Positions 10,784 to 21,804 of a stretch of DNA of 64,000 bases are shown here, piece after piece. Position 1 is the stretch's first letter, and every line of letters starts with the position of its first letter. This stretch comes from Rhodosorus marinus (lineage: Eukaryota; Rhodophyta; Stylonematophyceae; Stylonematales; Stylonemataceae): the NCBI GenBank assembly GCA_029953675.1, contig JAMWBK010000003.1:1798001-1862000 (forward strand). The letters are read 5' to 3'. A program made the translations under genes and the position numbers. The notes beneath the pieces were generated by a model that made no database searches, was not told the origin of the DNA, and saw only the letters and a list, made by a program, of their open reading frames with translations.

Positions 10784-12040
10784 CTCACATAGCTCCACCT
10801 TCCAAGAAATACGTGCCCTTTAACAACCAAACACAAAGCAACCCCCCTCAAAAAAAAAACAAAAAACCTCTTGACCAGACACCACAGCTCCTTCCAAACT
10901 CCTCCTCAACCCTCTTCCGACAACGTACCCACACACCTCTCTCTCTTCCCACCTACCATCATCACCAACACTTCCAGCTGAGCTCATCAAATCATCCTTA
11001 TCATGCTCAACAACAGCCTGCAGTCCTCATTGTGCCTCCTTTTCTTATATTACCCCCTCCTTCCCATCCCTTTTCATGCATTCCTTCACTGAAAGCCAGT
11101 CTACCCAACGGAGCCAGCCCAACATTGTCGGATCCCAAATTCTTAATTAGATACTACACAAAATATAAACTTATGAAAGAACGTAAAATTAGCCGTTCTT
11201 AATAAACCATAAATAACCTTTTTAAGAACTAGTATGGCCCTAGATTGTTCAACAACTCCACAATACGAGAATATATAGAAAGCACAATTCATTCTCGGGT
11301 CAAAATCTTGGTAAGTTTTAATACGCATAGAATTGCGAATACGTTTTTTTAATTATCGAACCTGATCGCACTGTTTTCATGGATAAATTATTTAAAAAAA
11401 CTATTTTTATTAAGCCAATATGTGAAGAGCAGAGAAAAGTTTTATCCAATCACAAGAGAACAGACACAAAAATCTTTTTCGAAGTACTACATTACCCCAA
11501 TTCCTGTATTTAATAAATATGTACTCCCTTTTCAAGTTCATTAGTTCGTACTAATATGTACTACTAACGTATCAAAATAGGATTTTTTGAAGGATTTTTT
11601 TTCCTCTTCAGTTGCCTTTTTGACGGCCCATTCCGTGTTCAGCTGCGTTTTTTTGTTTTTCGGTAAAATAAAACTGAACAAAGAAAGAAAACTCTGAAAT
11701 TGACTGACAAAAGTAAGGCATGTTTTTCTTCTACTAGATGAATTAGTTTCCGCCAATCGATTCGTTGATAGGAATTTTGTCACGGTTTGGTTCCCCTTTT
11801 TTTGGTTTCTTTTTCATGCCCCATCAATAGGCGTAGATTTGTTTTTTAAATTATTTATTTGATATCTTTGATATTTAAACTTTTTTCTGGATATTTACTG
11901 TTTCCTGTTTTCGGTGGTGGAATATTATAAACGTTAATATCGTGAGTGAGGTTAGGGGTTTTGTGTGAGATGGAATTGGTTCGCTGGGCGGGAGTATTCT
12001 GATTGTTGGAGTTGATCAGCCCTTGCGGCAGATCGTGTGG
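10784..12040. other. Intergenic, pyrimidine-rich then AT-rich
   Basis: Bases 10813-11110 are C- and A-rich on the plus strand, thus G/T-rich on the coding strand of the CofD-like gene, and fit its promoter. Bases 11140-11960 are AT-rich with T runs. The ORFs at 11541-11783 (minus) and 10813-11202 (plus) are low-complexity and not supported as genes. Confidence 0.5.
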
Positions 12041-12044
12041 GGAC

Positions 12045-13125
12045 TGGATCTCGGAGGCCCGGAGGCGGTTTCACTCTGACTGATTTGGTGACCCAATGTT
12101 GTTGTTTTTTGCCCTCCTCGTGGGATAGAATTTGACGACGTTTTTGGTCTGTTTTTTTTAATAGATGGAATCTTTCTCAGAGCGCCGGATGGTCAGAGCG
12201 TTTTGGCCTAATCCTCATTGATCTGCTTAGGACTGTATCTCAGAGGTAGAGGTCGACTATACTGACTGGAGTGATTCCATCCTTGGTAGGATTGGATGAA
12301 ACAGATCGGTTTGCGGGGGGCCGGGACAGTACCCAGGTGTGTGCTATGAGAATTCTCAGCCTTCGAAAAACGGTGAGTCGACATGATGAGGCTGACTCCG
12401 CTATCTCAGAGCGCGAGGTTAGACATACTGACTGAAGTGATGCCATTTCACGGCGTCGTCGCACTGTGTGCTTCCTCGTTTGTTACTCATCTGACCCTAA
12501 TTGTTTGAGCAATCGAGCGAATGAGAAAATCGATCTGCCCGTAGGCATTGTATCTCAGAGCAAGTTGATTCCATCGCCCACGCACCAACTCAACTGCCCC
12601 TGCTACGTAGCTTCTTCCTGTTCAGATCTTTGAGTCTTCGAGCGTTCGACAGAAGCCGGCTGCGCGTTAGCGAAGTATCTCCGACAGGGTAGATTCCACC
12701 TTCACTTGTCGCATCGAAGTCTACCACGTTCGCTTTTAAAACTGATGCTTCGCGCGTTCGATCAGATCGAATGGATCTTTCACGAAACCGCTATCTCAGG
12801 TTCAGTCGAATTCACATCCGGTCGCATCATGTCAACTGCGAACTGCGACCAGCCAGACTTGTTGTTTTTCTGAACTCTCGTGATTGTTTGTGAGTCTTCG
12901 ACGAGAGCGAATCGATTAGCTTTTGAAGCCTGTATCTCGACAAGGGGGAGGTCATTCATAGACAGACTGAATTAATTCCACCCCTCACACATCCAATCAA
13001 CGACCTAGCTTCGTACTTTTCCAACCTCGCTCGACTGTAGAGCACATGTCAAATACGAATCCATCTGCCTCAAGAACACAACCAGAGAGTTCAGGTTGAT
13101 ATCAAAACTAAAAAGTGATTCCATG
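12045..13125. repeat. Degenerate repeat array with TATCTC...GATTCCA motif
   Basis: A short block recurs roughly every 110 to 190 bases: TATCTC (often TATCTCAGAG) followed 15 to 50 bases later by GATTCCA or a near match. Copies start near 12048 (GATCTCGGAG), 12236, 12400, 12548, 12676, 12789 and 12931, with a weak eighth near 13117. A second motif, like TTCGAGCGTTCGA or TCGACGAGAGCGAATCG, appears between some copies (12510, 12635, 12745, 12896). No reading frame spans the array. It looks like an old tandem array or a binding-site cluster. Confidence 0.55.
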
Positions 13126-13411
13126 AATTGCCGCAAGTCCGATTCTATATGTAGTACCCTCGTGGAATTTTCTACTTTTTTATACGAGATCTAAGTCCGT
13201 TAGAGCCTACAATACACCAATAAAGTACAGATGTGAACCACTGTGACGTAAAAGTTTCCTCAGAACATATAAGGTATGTTCTATCCCTATATCTAGAGTT
13301 TTCAGTTCTCGAAGGAAATTGCACTCAATCGATAGATGAGTTCAGTCATATGGATGGTTGGTCTGACCAAAACACTCGGGCTGTCGACACGTTGTCCACC
13401 GATCTGCTCGT

Positions 13412-13700
13412 CTAAAACCGGACATCAAGAAATACATCTACATTCAGGATGTTAGCACATTCGCGGAAGCGCAGAGCCTTGCCCTGAAGATTGAAGGTGC
13501 GGAGATGGCGAGTGAACCAACTAGACGAGACGTCAAACCTCGCAGAAACCCGCATCAACCACCTTTGCGAGCATGAGTACACGCTCGGGCCGCACCAATC
13601 AGCCAGCAACCCAAGTCTCACAGAACCGCAGGTATACCAACATCATCTGCGACTTCTGTGGGAAGCGAAGCCATACCAAGCGGACACGCTGAGATAAATC
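13412..13700 (+). mobile_element. Decayed Ty3-type gag fragment, plus copy
   Basis: Reading on the plus strand from 13413 gives a gag-like C-terminal part: LKPDIKKYIYIQDVSTFAEA then QSLALKIEGAE, the usual pattern of Ty3/gypsy gag just before the zinc knuckle. About 50 codons later comes CDFCGKRSHTK, a CCHC knuckle whose last Cys is replaced by Arg. In-frame stops and frame changes show it is dead. Bases 13412-13503 match 13979-14076 in reverse complement, so a second copy lies inverted about 475 bases away. Confidence 0.7.
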
Positions 13701-13978
13701 CCGGCAGGGACCCGACAGTTTCCAAGTCGGCCCACCCTCTTACGCAGCAGTGTAATCGAACAGAGCAGCAACGGACGCCGCTGCTGCTGCCGAAACAGGC
13801 GTCCACAGCGGCCCTTTCGAAGGGAATATGACGGTGATGGCTGTGAACGGCAACGATCTTTCCTAGTTGTGGATTCACGATCACCTTGCACAAGATTTCA
13901 ATGGATGTGCCTGCTAAACGTGAATCTATAACTAGGGAAGCTCCTTGCGGTTGATTTTAATGGATGTGCCTAGTGAAG

Positions 13979-14340
13979 CCGCACCTTCAATCTTCAGCCC
14001 CAAGGCTCTGCGCTTCCGCGAATGTCGTAACATCCTGAATGTAGATGTGTTTCTTTCCTTGATGTCCGGTTTTAGCCCTCCCCTGAAGCAATTCCTCTGT
14101 ATCGGCGATTTCTCCAACCGAACGGTGAGACATCCGTTGATGAACGAGCTGTACGAGAAGGTGCTTCGTTCTTGGGCCCTTGCGAGCCGTTGTTATGCAC
14201 AGATCTTTGAGGCTTTGTTCAAGTCCGTCGAAAGTTTCTGGCCTTTTCTCCTGCGGTAGAAGGGACCACCAATAGGAAGCGTCCAACGATAGGTAGCCTT
14301 CAGCCGGGATCAATTTGTGCTCGTCCTCGTCTGCTTGTCT
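13979..14340 (-). mobile_element. Decayed Ty3-type gag fragment, inverted copy
   Basis: The minus strand from about 14313 reads PETFDGLEQSLKDLCI, then about 60 codons later KKHIYIQDVTTFAEAQSL, the same gag segment as the plus copy at 13412 with the part upstream of it. It ends in GAED and a stop, without the zinc knuckle. The two copies have diverged by several substitutions, so the duplication is not recent. No LTRs were recognised. Confidence 0.65.
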
Positions 14341-15428
14341 GCTGCTAGACGAGCCATTTCAATACAGTTCTTTAGGCTGTTCAGGAAGAAACTTATCTGC
14401 AGTTCTCTGGAGTTTTAATGCTGCTTTTTTGTTGGACGTCCTCAGTGTCTTCATTTCGCCCTCCTGAGGGTAGGTCGGGTAGGTCTGCTCTGGCTAAATG
14501 ATGATGATGAAATTGGCCCCCCTCCCCGCTCACTAGAAACTCACTAGAAACTCTACCCAAACAGCCAAGCGTGGTAGGCTGGGTTTTATAGGCAGTTTGC
14601 TACAAAGTTTGGAAACTCTGAAAAGGTCACAATGCGGTGGTATACAAACAGTCAGCACTGATTTTGCACCTTCTTGACTCCACCAGCCGTTCACCACTCC
14701 GCTTACTACCTTCGAACCATGCGCGACTAGATGATACTTCGCTGTTTCTGGTCCAGAAGCTGTTACCCGGTTTCTTCGGAGTTGGAAGATGGCTCTCCGT
14801 ATTCCGCGGTCGCAACACATTGAAGCACGTTTCTCAACGCCGAGAAGCGCATCAGTGACATACAGACCTCGGCAGCCCTGGACAGACGATAGCTCGATTG
14901 AGGGACGAGCCCCCGCTATGAACACGAGTGAAGGATTGCTGCGTGGAGAAGAAACAGCTGGGCAGCCAGGTGATAACCAGGTTAAGAGACGAGCCCTACT
15001 CGCCTAACAGAATAGAAGGATCACGTTGGTGTAGCACGCTATACAGTCCAGGACATCCGGTAGCTCACTCAACAAAAGCGGTAAACTAAACGAAAAGATC
15101 ACCCGGAGGAGAGCAAAAGGGATTGCTAGAAACCGGCCAAAGACCGGTACAATCAAAAGGGAAGAACTATGCTATGGAAAGCAAAACAGTTATTCGACTG
15201 GTTGCCCCTACCTACTATACCAGCCGCGGCTCAGTCTTCCTCAGAGAAAAGATCTGCAGCTCTCTGGCAAATGCTCTGCGGAGGTGTATTGGCATTGCTG
15301 GAAGACGAGGTCCAATCCTTTGGGGAGGTTGAAGAAGGGCATTAAGGTAACACAAGCGGATCGTTTGGCATTTTGATGGATGATCGAGAATATCAGTCAA
15401 TAGAATACTTAAGTAAAACAAGCCACTG
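14341..15428. other. Intergenic or decayed element DNA
   Basis: Several medium ORFs on both strands (for example minus 14533-14925) give no recognisable family. The adjoining gag copies suggest that part of this DNA is further decayed retroelement. The promoter of the IFRD gene should lie near 15300-15428. Confidence 0.4.
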
Positions 15429-17065
15429 ATGGGGAAACGTAACAAGAAAGGTGGTAAGGGATAACAAGGACTAGAAAAACTATTGGATTTCAAGGATTGT
15501 TTACCAAAAAGTCGCGTTGACTAACCCCGACGTTGTGGTGTTTCTTCGCTTTTGTTTTCAGGACGAGGAGGAGGAGGAGGTTCTAGTTTACCTGCTGAAG
15601 ATGGAGAAGAAAACAACCAGCAAGATTATGCTCTGAATCATAGTGATTCATCTGCTGAATCTGACTTAGAGGAGCAGCTTGTGGATAAGAGGTTGGACTT
15701 CCTTTGCGAAGGAATTGTTGTCAAAATTTGCTAGATTTTCCGTTTCTCTGACAGTTTCTGCGTTGCCTATTTACCAGAGGCTTCATACGCATGGAGGCTT
15801 TGGAGGAGTTGGAAAAGATCCTTCGTCCATACTCTGAGACTCTACCTTTCCATTCGTAAGTAGCCGAATGAACGCTTTCATGGGAAGAAGCGGACGAGTT
15901 TAGCTCACTGTTGACAAGAAGAATCGCTACTCGAATACAGAGCCACGTCCGTTGCTGAGAAGCTCTGTCGAGTTTCCATAAGGCGTGGAGCTGACGAAGA
16001 ATCTGAAAAGGCGTGTAGACTTTTGGCGATGCTGTTCATCAACGAAGGCGATAATCCTGAGACTTCAGAGTTGTTCCACAAGGTGAAACCTGTTCTGCTC
16101 CAAAAGGGGGCTCCAGGCGCTTTGGAAGCTCTTGGAATGGCTTGTTTTGTTGGAGCAGAGGATGAAACGACGACGCTCAGAACAATGGCTAGCCTTGAGA
16201 GCTTCTTCACGAAAGCTGGACGGGCTGAGGCATTCACCATGGCCGCAGCGATTCGCGCTTGGACGCTGGTTGCCACGACATTGAGTCCGGATGTTCTTTT
16301 AGAGTATGTTCTTGGTGAACGTGGAAGAAGTGCTGGATTGGCAATCCGTCGATACGCAGTTAAAGAGATTCCTAAGGGCGAAGGGCCCCGAGATCTGAAG
16401 CTCGCGGCAACAGGGGCGCTATCCTTAGTCCTGGAGATGACCAGTACCGAGGAGGATTCCGATGAAGAGGAGGAAGACGAAGAAACGGACGGAGGAGATC
16501 TCACATCGTTTTCCAGTATTCAGGAGAGCATGACGGGTAGCTTGATTGACGCCGCGACCTCCCCGAAGATTCTGAGTCTTGCAAGTCTCGAAACAGCGCT
16601 GGATAGAGTCTCCGATGGTCTGTCGTCGGGAAGGAAAAAATTATCGAGCAAGGATAAAGCGTTGCGCAAGAAAATAGCGGCGGAACTCGAGTCAGATGTT
16701 GTGATTGAAATCGGGAACAGAGAGGTATGGAGAGCATTTGGTAATGAAAAGGTCCTCGCTGGCAAGGAGAATTCTTACAAGTTGCTTTGATTTTCTTGAT
16801 TTCCAACTGCAAGGTTGTTGAACTGTACAGACGGGTAGACCTCACTCGACTCAACGCGTTCCGCTCGATTCTAGAATCTGGATCTTCGGATCATTTGGCG
16901 TACAATCCACTTCTTCGAGACGTTTTTGAGCTCGGCGATCCTCCAGCCAGAGACGCCAGCGCGAATCCGAACAGTCGAAGGTACTTTGGGGACGAAAAGA
17001 CCCGTTCACGATCAAGAGCTGAGGGAAGGCAGTACAATAATACGCGAAATGAACTCTGGGACTGA
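15429..17065 (+). CDS. IFRD-like protein (interferon-related developmental regulator family)
   Basis: Five exons join in frame: 15429-15453, 15562-15691, 15778-15855, 15941-16724 and 16814-17065, giving 422 residues. The start MGKRNKKG lies in a 25-base first exon and continues into a glycine run (RGGGGG). The body is helical-repeat like and matches the IFRD N-terminal domain (LRPYSETL, CRLLAMLFINEGDNPETSEL, AIRAWTLVATTL). An acidic stretch near residues 242-260 separates it from the C-terminal IFRD domain, which ends HLAYNPLLRDVFELG. Animal IFRD1/2 act as transcription co-regulators and bind inactive ribosomes. The least certain junction is the acceptor at 15940; it was chosen because it keeps the frame and the helix spacing. 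It converges on the acid phosphatase gene. Confidence 0.85.
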
Positions 17066-17426
17066 GCGGAGCGGTTGCTCGATGCGTGAGAATCAAATTC
17101 CTATGGAAGGAACCTCCTAGGCTGTGAAAGGGACTAATCGAAGTGGAGCATAGCGACGGTGACGTCATCACCGCTTGTTTGTAGAGTATCTGACACCATC
17201 TGTCTCAGATACGTAGCTTTTGGATAGTTTGGGTTTTCCCTTGTGCATGCTTCTAGTGCTGGTACTAACAACCGGGCACCTTTGCCCATGTCCGGTCAGC
17301 AGGTTAGTCATGATCCGTGCAAAACTTCGGCTATTTATTTTCTTGAACATATACGCGGGTTTGTAAGATAGTTCGGAACATCAGAAAGCCCTAGCCCTGA
17401 GCATTTCAATCGCAATTAACTTCATA

Positions 17427-19328
17427 CTAAGGAAGTTCTCTGTATCCATTAGCACCTTTTCCACCCATAAAGCCCAGTATGCCTCCGAAAATTACACCAA
17501 CAATACCAGCAATAAAATACAGGGACGATTTTTTTCTGACACCCCGGACCTCGCATAGCTTCTGTCTCTCCTCCGCAGTGACCATAATCGGAGAAAGCTT
17601 TTCCAAGAAAGTACTCAACTGGCACATCTTGTCACACCCAGGAAGTTGCTATTTCGTTAAAAGTAAGAAAGGAAACAAGTCAGCATTTGCCCCACTCTTG
17701 CGTTCTGCTATTGCTTACCATAGTTTGACCATTGTACTGGACTCTGACGTAGTGTTCGCCCTTCTGCTCGTGGAGCTCAAAGATAACAGTTGAGTTGTAT
17801 GGAGGGTTAATTGAATCGAAGACGTCCATTCCTGCGAGAAGCGCCCCGACAGTGGTGTCGTGTGCTTCAAAATACCAAGAAAACTACCTCAGCTAAGAAC
17901 AAGAACTCAGGAAAACGCACAAACTCCTCTAGGATGTGCGCGAAATCAGAAAACAATCCATACCTGATAAAAGCAACAATTTGAGGCCCGCCTTGGACGG
18001 CTTCAGCAAGCCAGGATCTTCTTTACCTGCGGCGGTCTTTAGCCGCGCCCCGATCTCGTGTAGAAGATGCCCGCTTCTAAATTTTTTGACATCTTCGCCT
18101 TCGTTTACGTTTCCTGTCAACCAATCGGCGTACGACCGGATCTGCAAGTTAACGTTTAAATGAACAAGCCTCACATTCAGCTTTGAGTCTGTCTACGTCA
18201 TCTGAACGACCAAACTCTCGACTTTTACACAGTACCTGTTTCCGTTCTTCCGCCGTGATGCTCACATCGATCGGTATTCCGTGTGCCTCATCAACAGTAA
18301 ATGTATCGTTGATATCCGACACAGTGTAAAGGTCGCATGCGGACAACCCAGTAACCTTCATGATCTTTTTGCACAATGGACTGACTTCCCGAGTTTTCTC
18401 AAGGAATGGTGCAGAGTTTTCTCTCTCCGCCTGCAATTCTGCGTGTCGGTCGCAATTCTTGCCGGGAATAAGTAGGCTGTCCCAGTCAGCATTCACAGTG
18501 TGAACTGGGACAATTTGCCATCGGGACGGTAAACCGATATCACCACTTTTGATAACCTTGTTTCCAAACGCTTCACCGGTATCGTAAACGCTTGCTGTGC
18601 CTTCCGGGTACAGTCCGCTTAGTTGTGCCATCGCTGACATCAGAGTGCGATCAATATCAGTGCTGCGCACGTGAATCTGATAAACCAACGAGCCCACAGA
18701 ACTGGCTGTTAGTACCACAATTCATGGATTTTTTGCAACTCTAACAAACGGCTACAAAACGGTTGAAACGGATTCGAGCATCTAATGGCATACAGCTCGT
18801 TCCCTCACATCCAAAACAAGGGTATCTGTACATAGTGTAAATGCTTTGGCTAGGCACCAACCTGGGATGCGTTGTATGTTGGGAGGAGGAACCCGGTTTC
18901 CACATATCGCTTGCGCAACAACCTATAAACCAAGAAGTAGACCTTTCATAAGTGGGGTGCACTTCCTCGACGCAATTGGTCCTTTTTTTGTCGTTTACCG
19001 TCCCAGCTCGTAGTGAGCTCGTTCACCCACGGGTGTTAGCTGACCTCGCCCCTGCAGTAGAACACAGCTTTCAGTCAACTTAAGTCCTCTCCAAGAAGAC
19101 CAGATACATCCAGCAGCCCTTATTCAGCTGATTCGGGATTTTAATCACCTGAGGCCAACTCCAGTATGGCAGAACGTCTTTGGGAAACGTAAACAGCGGA
19201 GATCGATCGCCATGTCTGCATACCTCAATAACCAACCTCAACGACTTGGGTCCAATGTCATTCTCAGATACCTTCCTCCCCAAACAGCTGAGGATAAATA
19301 ACTGAACAAAAAACCAGAACAGGTTCAT
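17427..19328 (-). CDS. Histidine acid phosphatase with C-terminal membrane anchor
   Basis: Seven exons join in frame: 19328-19149, 19051-18999, 18922-18862, 18676-18236, 18141-17964, 17864-17719 and 17648-17427, giving 426 residues. An N-terminal signal peptide (MNLFWFFVQLFILSCLG) precedes the active-site motif CRHGDRSP (RHGDRSP, residues 38-44). GQLTPVGERAHYELGR and HVRSTDIDRTLMSA are conserved blocks, and SAHDTTVGALLAG near residues 304-316 carries the proton-donor His-Asp. LPGCDKMCQLSTF is the usual cysteine pair near the end, followed by a glycine-rich membrane helix (LYFIAGIVGVIFGGILGF) and a short cytosolic tail, as in lysosomal acid phosphatase. It should hydrolyse phosphate monoesters in an acidic compartment or at the cell surface. 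Confidence 0.92.
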
Positions 19329-20940
19329 CTTTAACGCAGGAAAACTCGGGTGGGTCCACCCTACGATCCCCTTCCCCCCCAAAAAACTAAAACATCATCC
19401 AGCCTTGTTCTCCTGCACAAAAAAGCAAAAACAGGGACGCTCTCCGCTAACCCAGTAGATTCCAAGCGGAATAAAATCCAACGTGCTCTAAGTTACAAGG
19501 CTTTGGCCCCCCACAGCTCCACCTCCCACCCCCAACCGAAGCCCTTAAGACTATTCAGTTCTTACGTGCGGTTTTTAGCTTGTCAAAAGCCATCGGAGCC
19601 AAACTCTCCATCGATGGTCCAAACCTTTTTCAGTGATTATTTTAGTAGGGCCAAAGGTTCAGCAAATTGAGTGGCCAATGACACTTTCCCATCTGAAACA
19701 AAAAAATTAATTCTATTCATTCAGAGGATGAATCGATTGAATTTACGAATATTTTTTAAGGGGAGAATTTTTAATATATGATATTTCTTCTACGAAAAAT
19801 GAATGGATGGAATCGATACTCATTCGCTGCGATCTTTCTGGGACGATGGAGGGGGTGGATGGGGTTGTGGAGGTGAGGGGAAGAGGTACGTTCAGCCGCT
19901 GATGAGGAGGCTATTGCTATGGTACAAGGAGCAGCGATGTTATGAGTTCCTGGGGTAAAGATCGCCTTGGATGAATCTTCAGCGTTGCCGTACTCGCAGC
20001 GCTGGTGCTAGGTTGGAAACTAGCACTAGCGCAAAGACCAGTTGGAAACTCGTAATTTGCCAGCGTGACAAGCTCAACGTGATCACCCGCGTGCCCGATC
20101 TAAACCGCTGCAGGTCATCTGGTACAGATCCACTCTTTAAGAACCTTACCTGATGAAGATTCATTGCTGCCTTAAAATGCCACTAAAACCTTCATCTCAC
20201 AACAGTTCACCAGCTCCGAAATTTCTTGGCATGCTATCAACAAGCCGAAACAAGCACTCTGGATCGACTTAAGCACTGAAACCCACCCCTCCTACCAAAA
20301 AAGCAATAAAAAAGGAAAATCTAGGGTCTCAAGTACCAATAATGAAATCTTACCTTAAGCAAGCTAAAAAAACTTAAAGAACAACTCAAAACTGTTCCTG
20401 ACATCAGCATTCAAGAAATTAGCTCTAGATTTAAGAACAAATAATTCTAGAGTTTACTGATTGCATATTCAATCCATAGTTGATAATGATTGAATCTAGG
20501 CTCGTTGGTGGAGATTAGCTAAAATGCACGATTTGATGCTCTGAGCTAATATTTGTTTACTGGCGATCGGTTTCGGGATGGTTTTTTGAAGGGGAGGACG
20601 CATCGGTGGTGGAGGGGGTTGAGGCGGTAGGTTAGGGAGGTTGATGGTGGATATGTTGGACGGAGCACAAACTAGTTTTAGAATAGGGGGTGATTGAAGA
20701 GAAATATCTAGAGCCTTTGGGTTGTTGCGGTTGTTTGGGGAATGCGAGAAGCCGGACGGTGATGGAGTTGTGAGTGTGTTCCGGTGTCTCCTGTGGTGCT
20801 TAAATTTTCTTGTCCCGACCTTAGTCTCGTTTTTGAGCTTATAGTTTTCGTTGTGTTTCTTGGGTTGCTTGGGAAGGCTGGATAGTCTTGGTCCGTCTGA
20901 CGCAAGTTGTAGATGAAGGATATTATCGTTTGAATAGAAG
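19329..20940. other. Intergenic, no recognisable gene
   Basis: The first 200 bases are G-rich on the minus strand, consistent with the phosphatase promoter. Bases 19680-19860 are AT-rich. Bases 20570-20670 are G-rich on the plus strand, ahead of the acyl carrier protein gene. A proline-rich minus-strand ORF at 20496-21119 is a composition artefact. Confidence 0.5.
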
Positions 20941-21491
20941 ATGTTTGCAAGGGTGTGGTTGAGGAGGGGAGTATCGTTTTGGAAAACTTCCGCGGCATTT
21001 CGAAAATCTAGACCGGTTCTAGTCACTGGAGGGATAAGATGGTCGTCCCAGGAAGTACCCCCGGCTACAGGCTTTTTTGCTGATGAAAGAGAAGTCTTCA
21101 GGCAACCAGCGCCGCCCATTCCGGGAACCCCCGAATCGCTGGCAGAGATCCCTACGCTTCCAAGGGAAGAAATTGTTCAAAGAGTCATTAAAGTCCTCGA
21201 AGAATTTCCCAAGGTACGTGGTAGCAGCTATCTTCTGTTGCGCTGAACGACCGTACTCACAGGTGATGGTCCCCACCTCTCCTCCAGATCGACAAGTCCA
21301 AAATTGACGAAAACGCAAATTTCGAGAAAGATCTGGGACTGGACAGCTTGGACTCTGTGGAACTAGTTGTGGCTTTGGAGGTAGAGTTTGAAGTTGACAT
21401 CCCCGACGCGCATGTGACCCAAATCTACTCCTTTTTGAGCGCCGTGGACTACATTCAAGGACTGAAGATAAGAAACATATTGCTCACTTGA
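20941..21491 (+). CDS. Mitochondrial acyl carrier protein
   Basis: Two exons, 20941-21213 and 21288-21491, join in phase 0 for 158 residues. Residues 1-40 or so are rich in Arg and Ser with few acids (MFARVWLRRGVSFWKTSAAF), a mitochondrial targeting sequence. The carrier domain spans about residues 76-150: VQRVIKVLEEFPKIDKSKID, then DLGLDSLDSVELVVALEVEF, with Ser111 in the DSL motif as the 4'-phosphopantetheine site. Mitochondrial ACP supports type II fatty acid and lipoate synthesis and binds LYR proteins of complex I, iron-sulfur and mitoribosome assembly. The N-terminal region is longer than usual, with a Pro-rich linker. It converges on the M28 peptidase gene. Confidence 0.93.
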
Positions 21492-21804
21492 TATTGTATT
21501 GTAATCATTATGAAACTATCCAAGGCGCGGCTTTGGGCGACGGTGTTAAGGTACCGTCTTCTTTGGCGGTGCCGGATAAACTTTTTGGATATGAGCGCAG
21601 AGCTGGATTTTAGAAAGAAGGTCTTCGTGGTCATGGTTGGTGAACCCGTATTATGTGCTTCACCGACAAGAGGCTACAGTGATTGTATCTTTTGAAGTAT
21701 GTCTTCAATACTTGAAAAAACAGTTCAGTTACAAGTAAGCCCACGTACAGCCCCTTTCCTATATGCAAGTCCGAAGCATCGAACGTTCCGTCTATAAACA
21801 ATAT
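21492..21804. other. 3'-3' spacer without visible genes
   Basis: Spacer between the ACP and peptidase stop codons. The only ORF (21510-21695) has no resemblance to a known family. Confidence 0.45.

Noticed and set aside
20496-21119. 207-codon minus-strand ORF rich in Pro, Asn and Lys
   Set aside because: It covers the ACP promoter and first exon in antisense; its content follows from the G-rich tract on the other strand.
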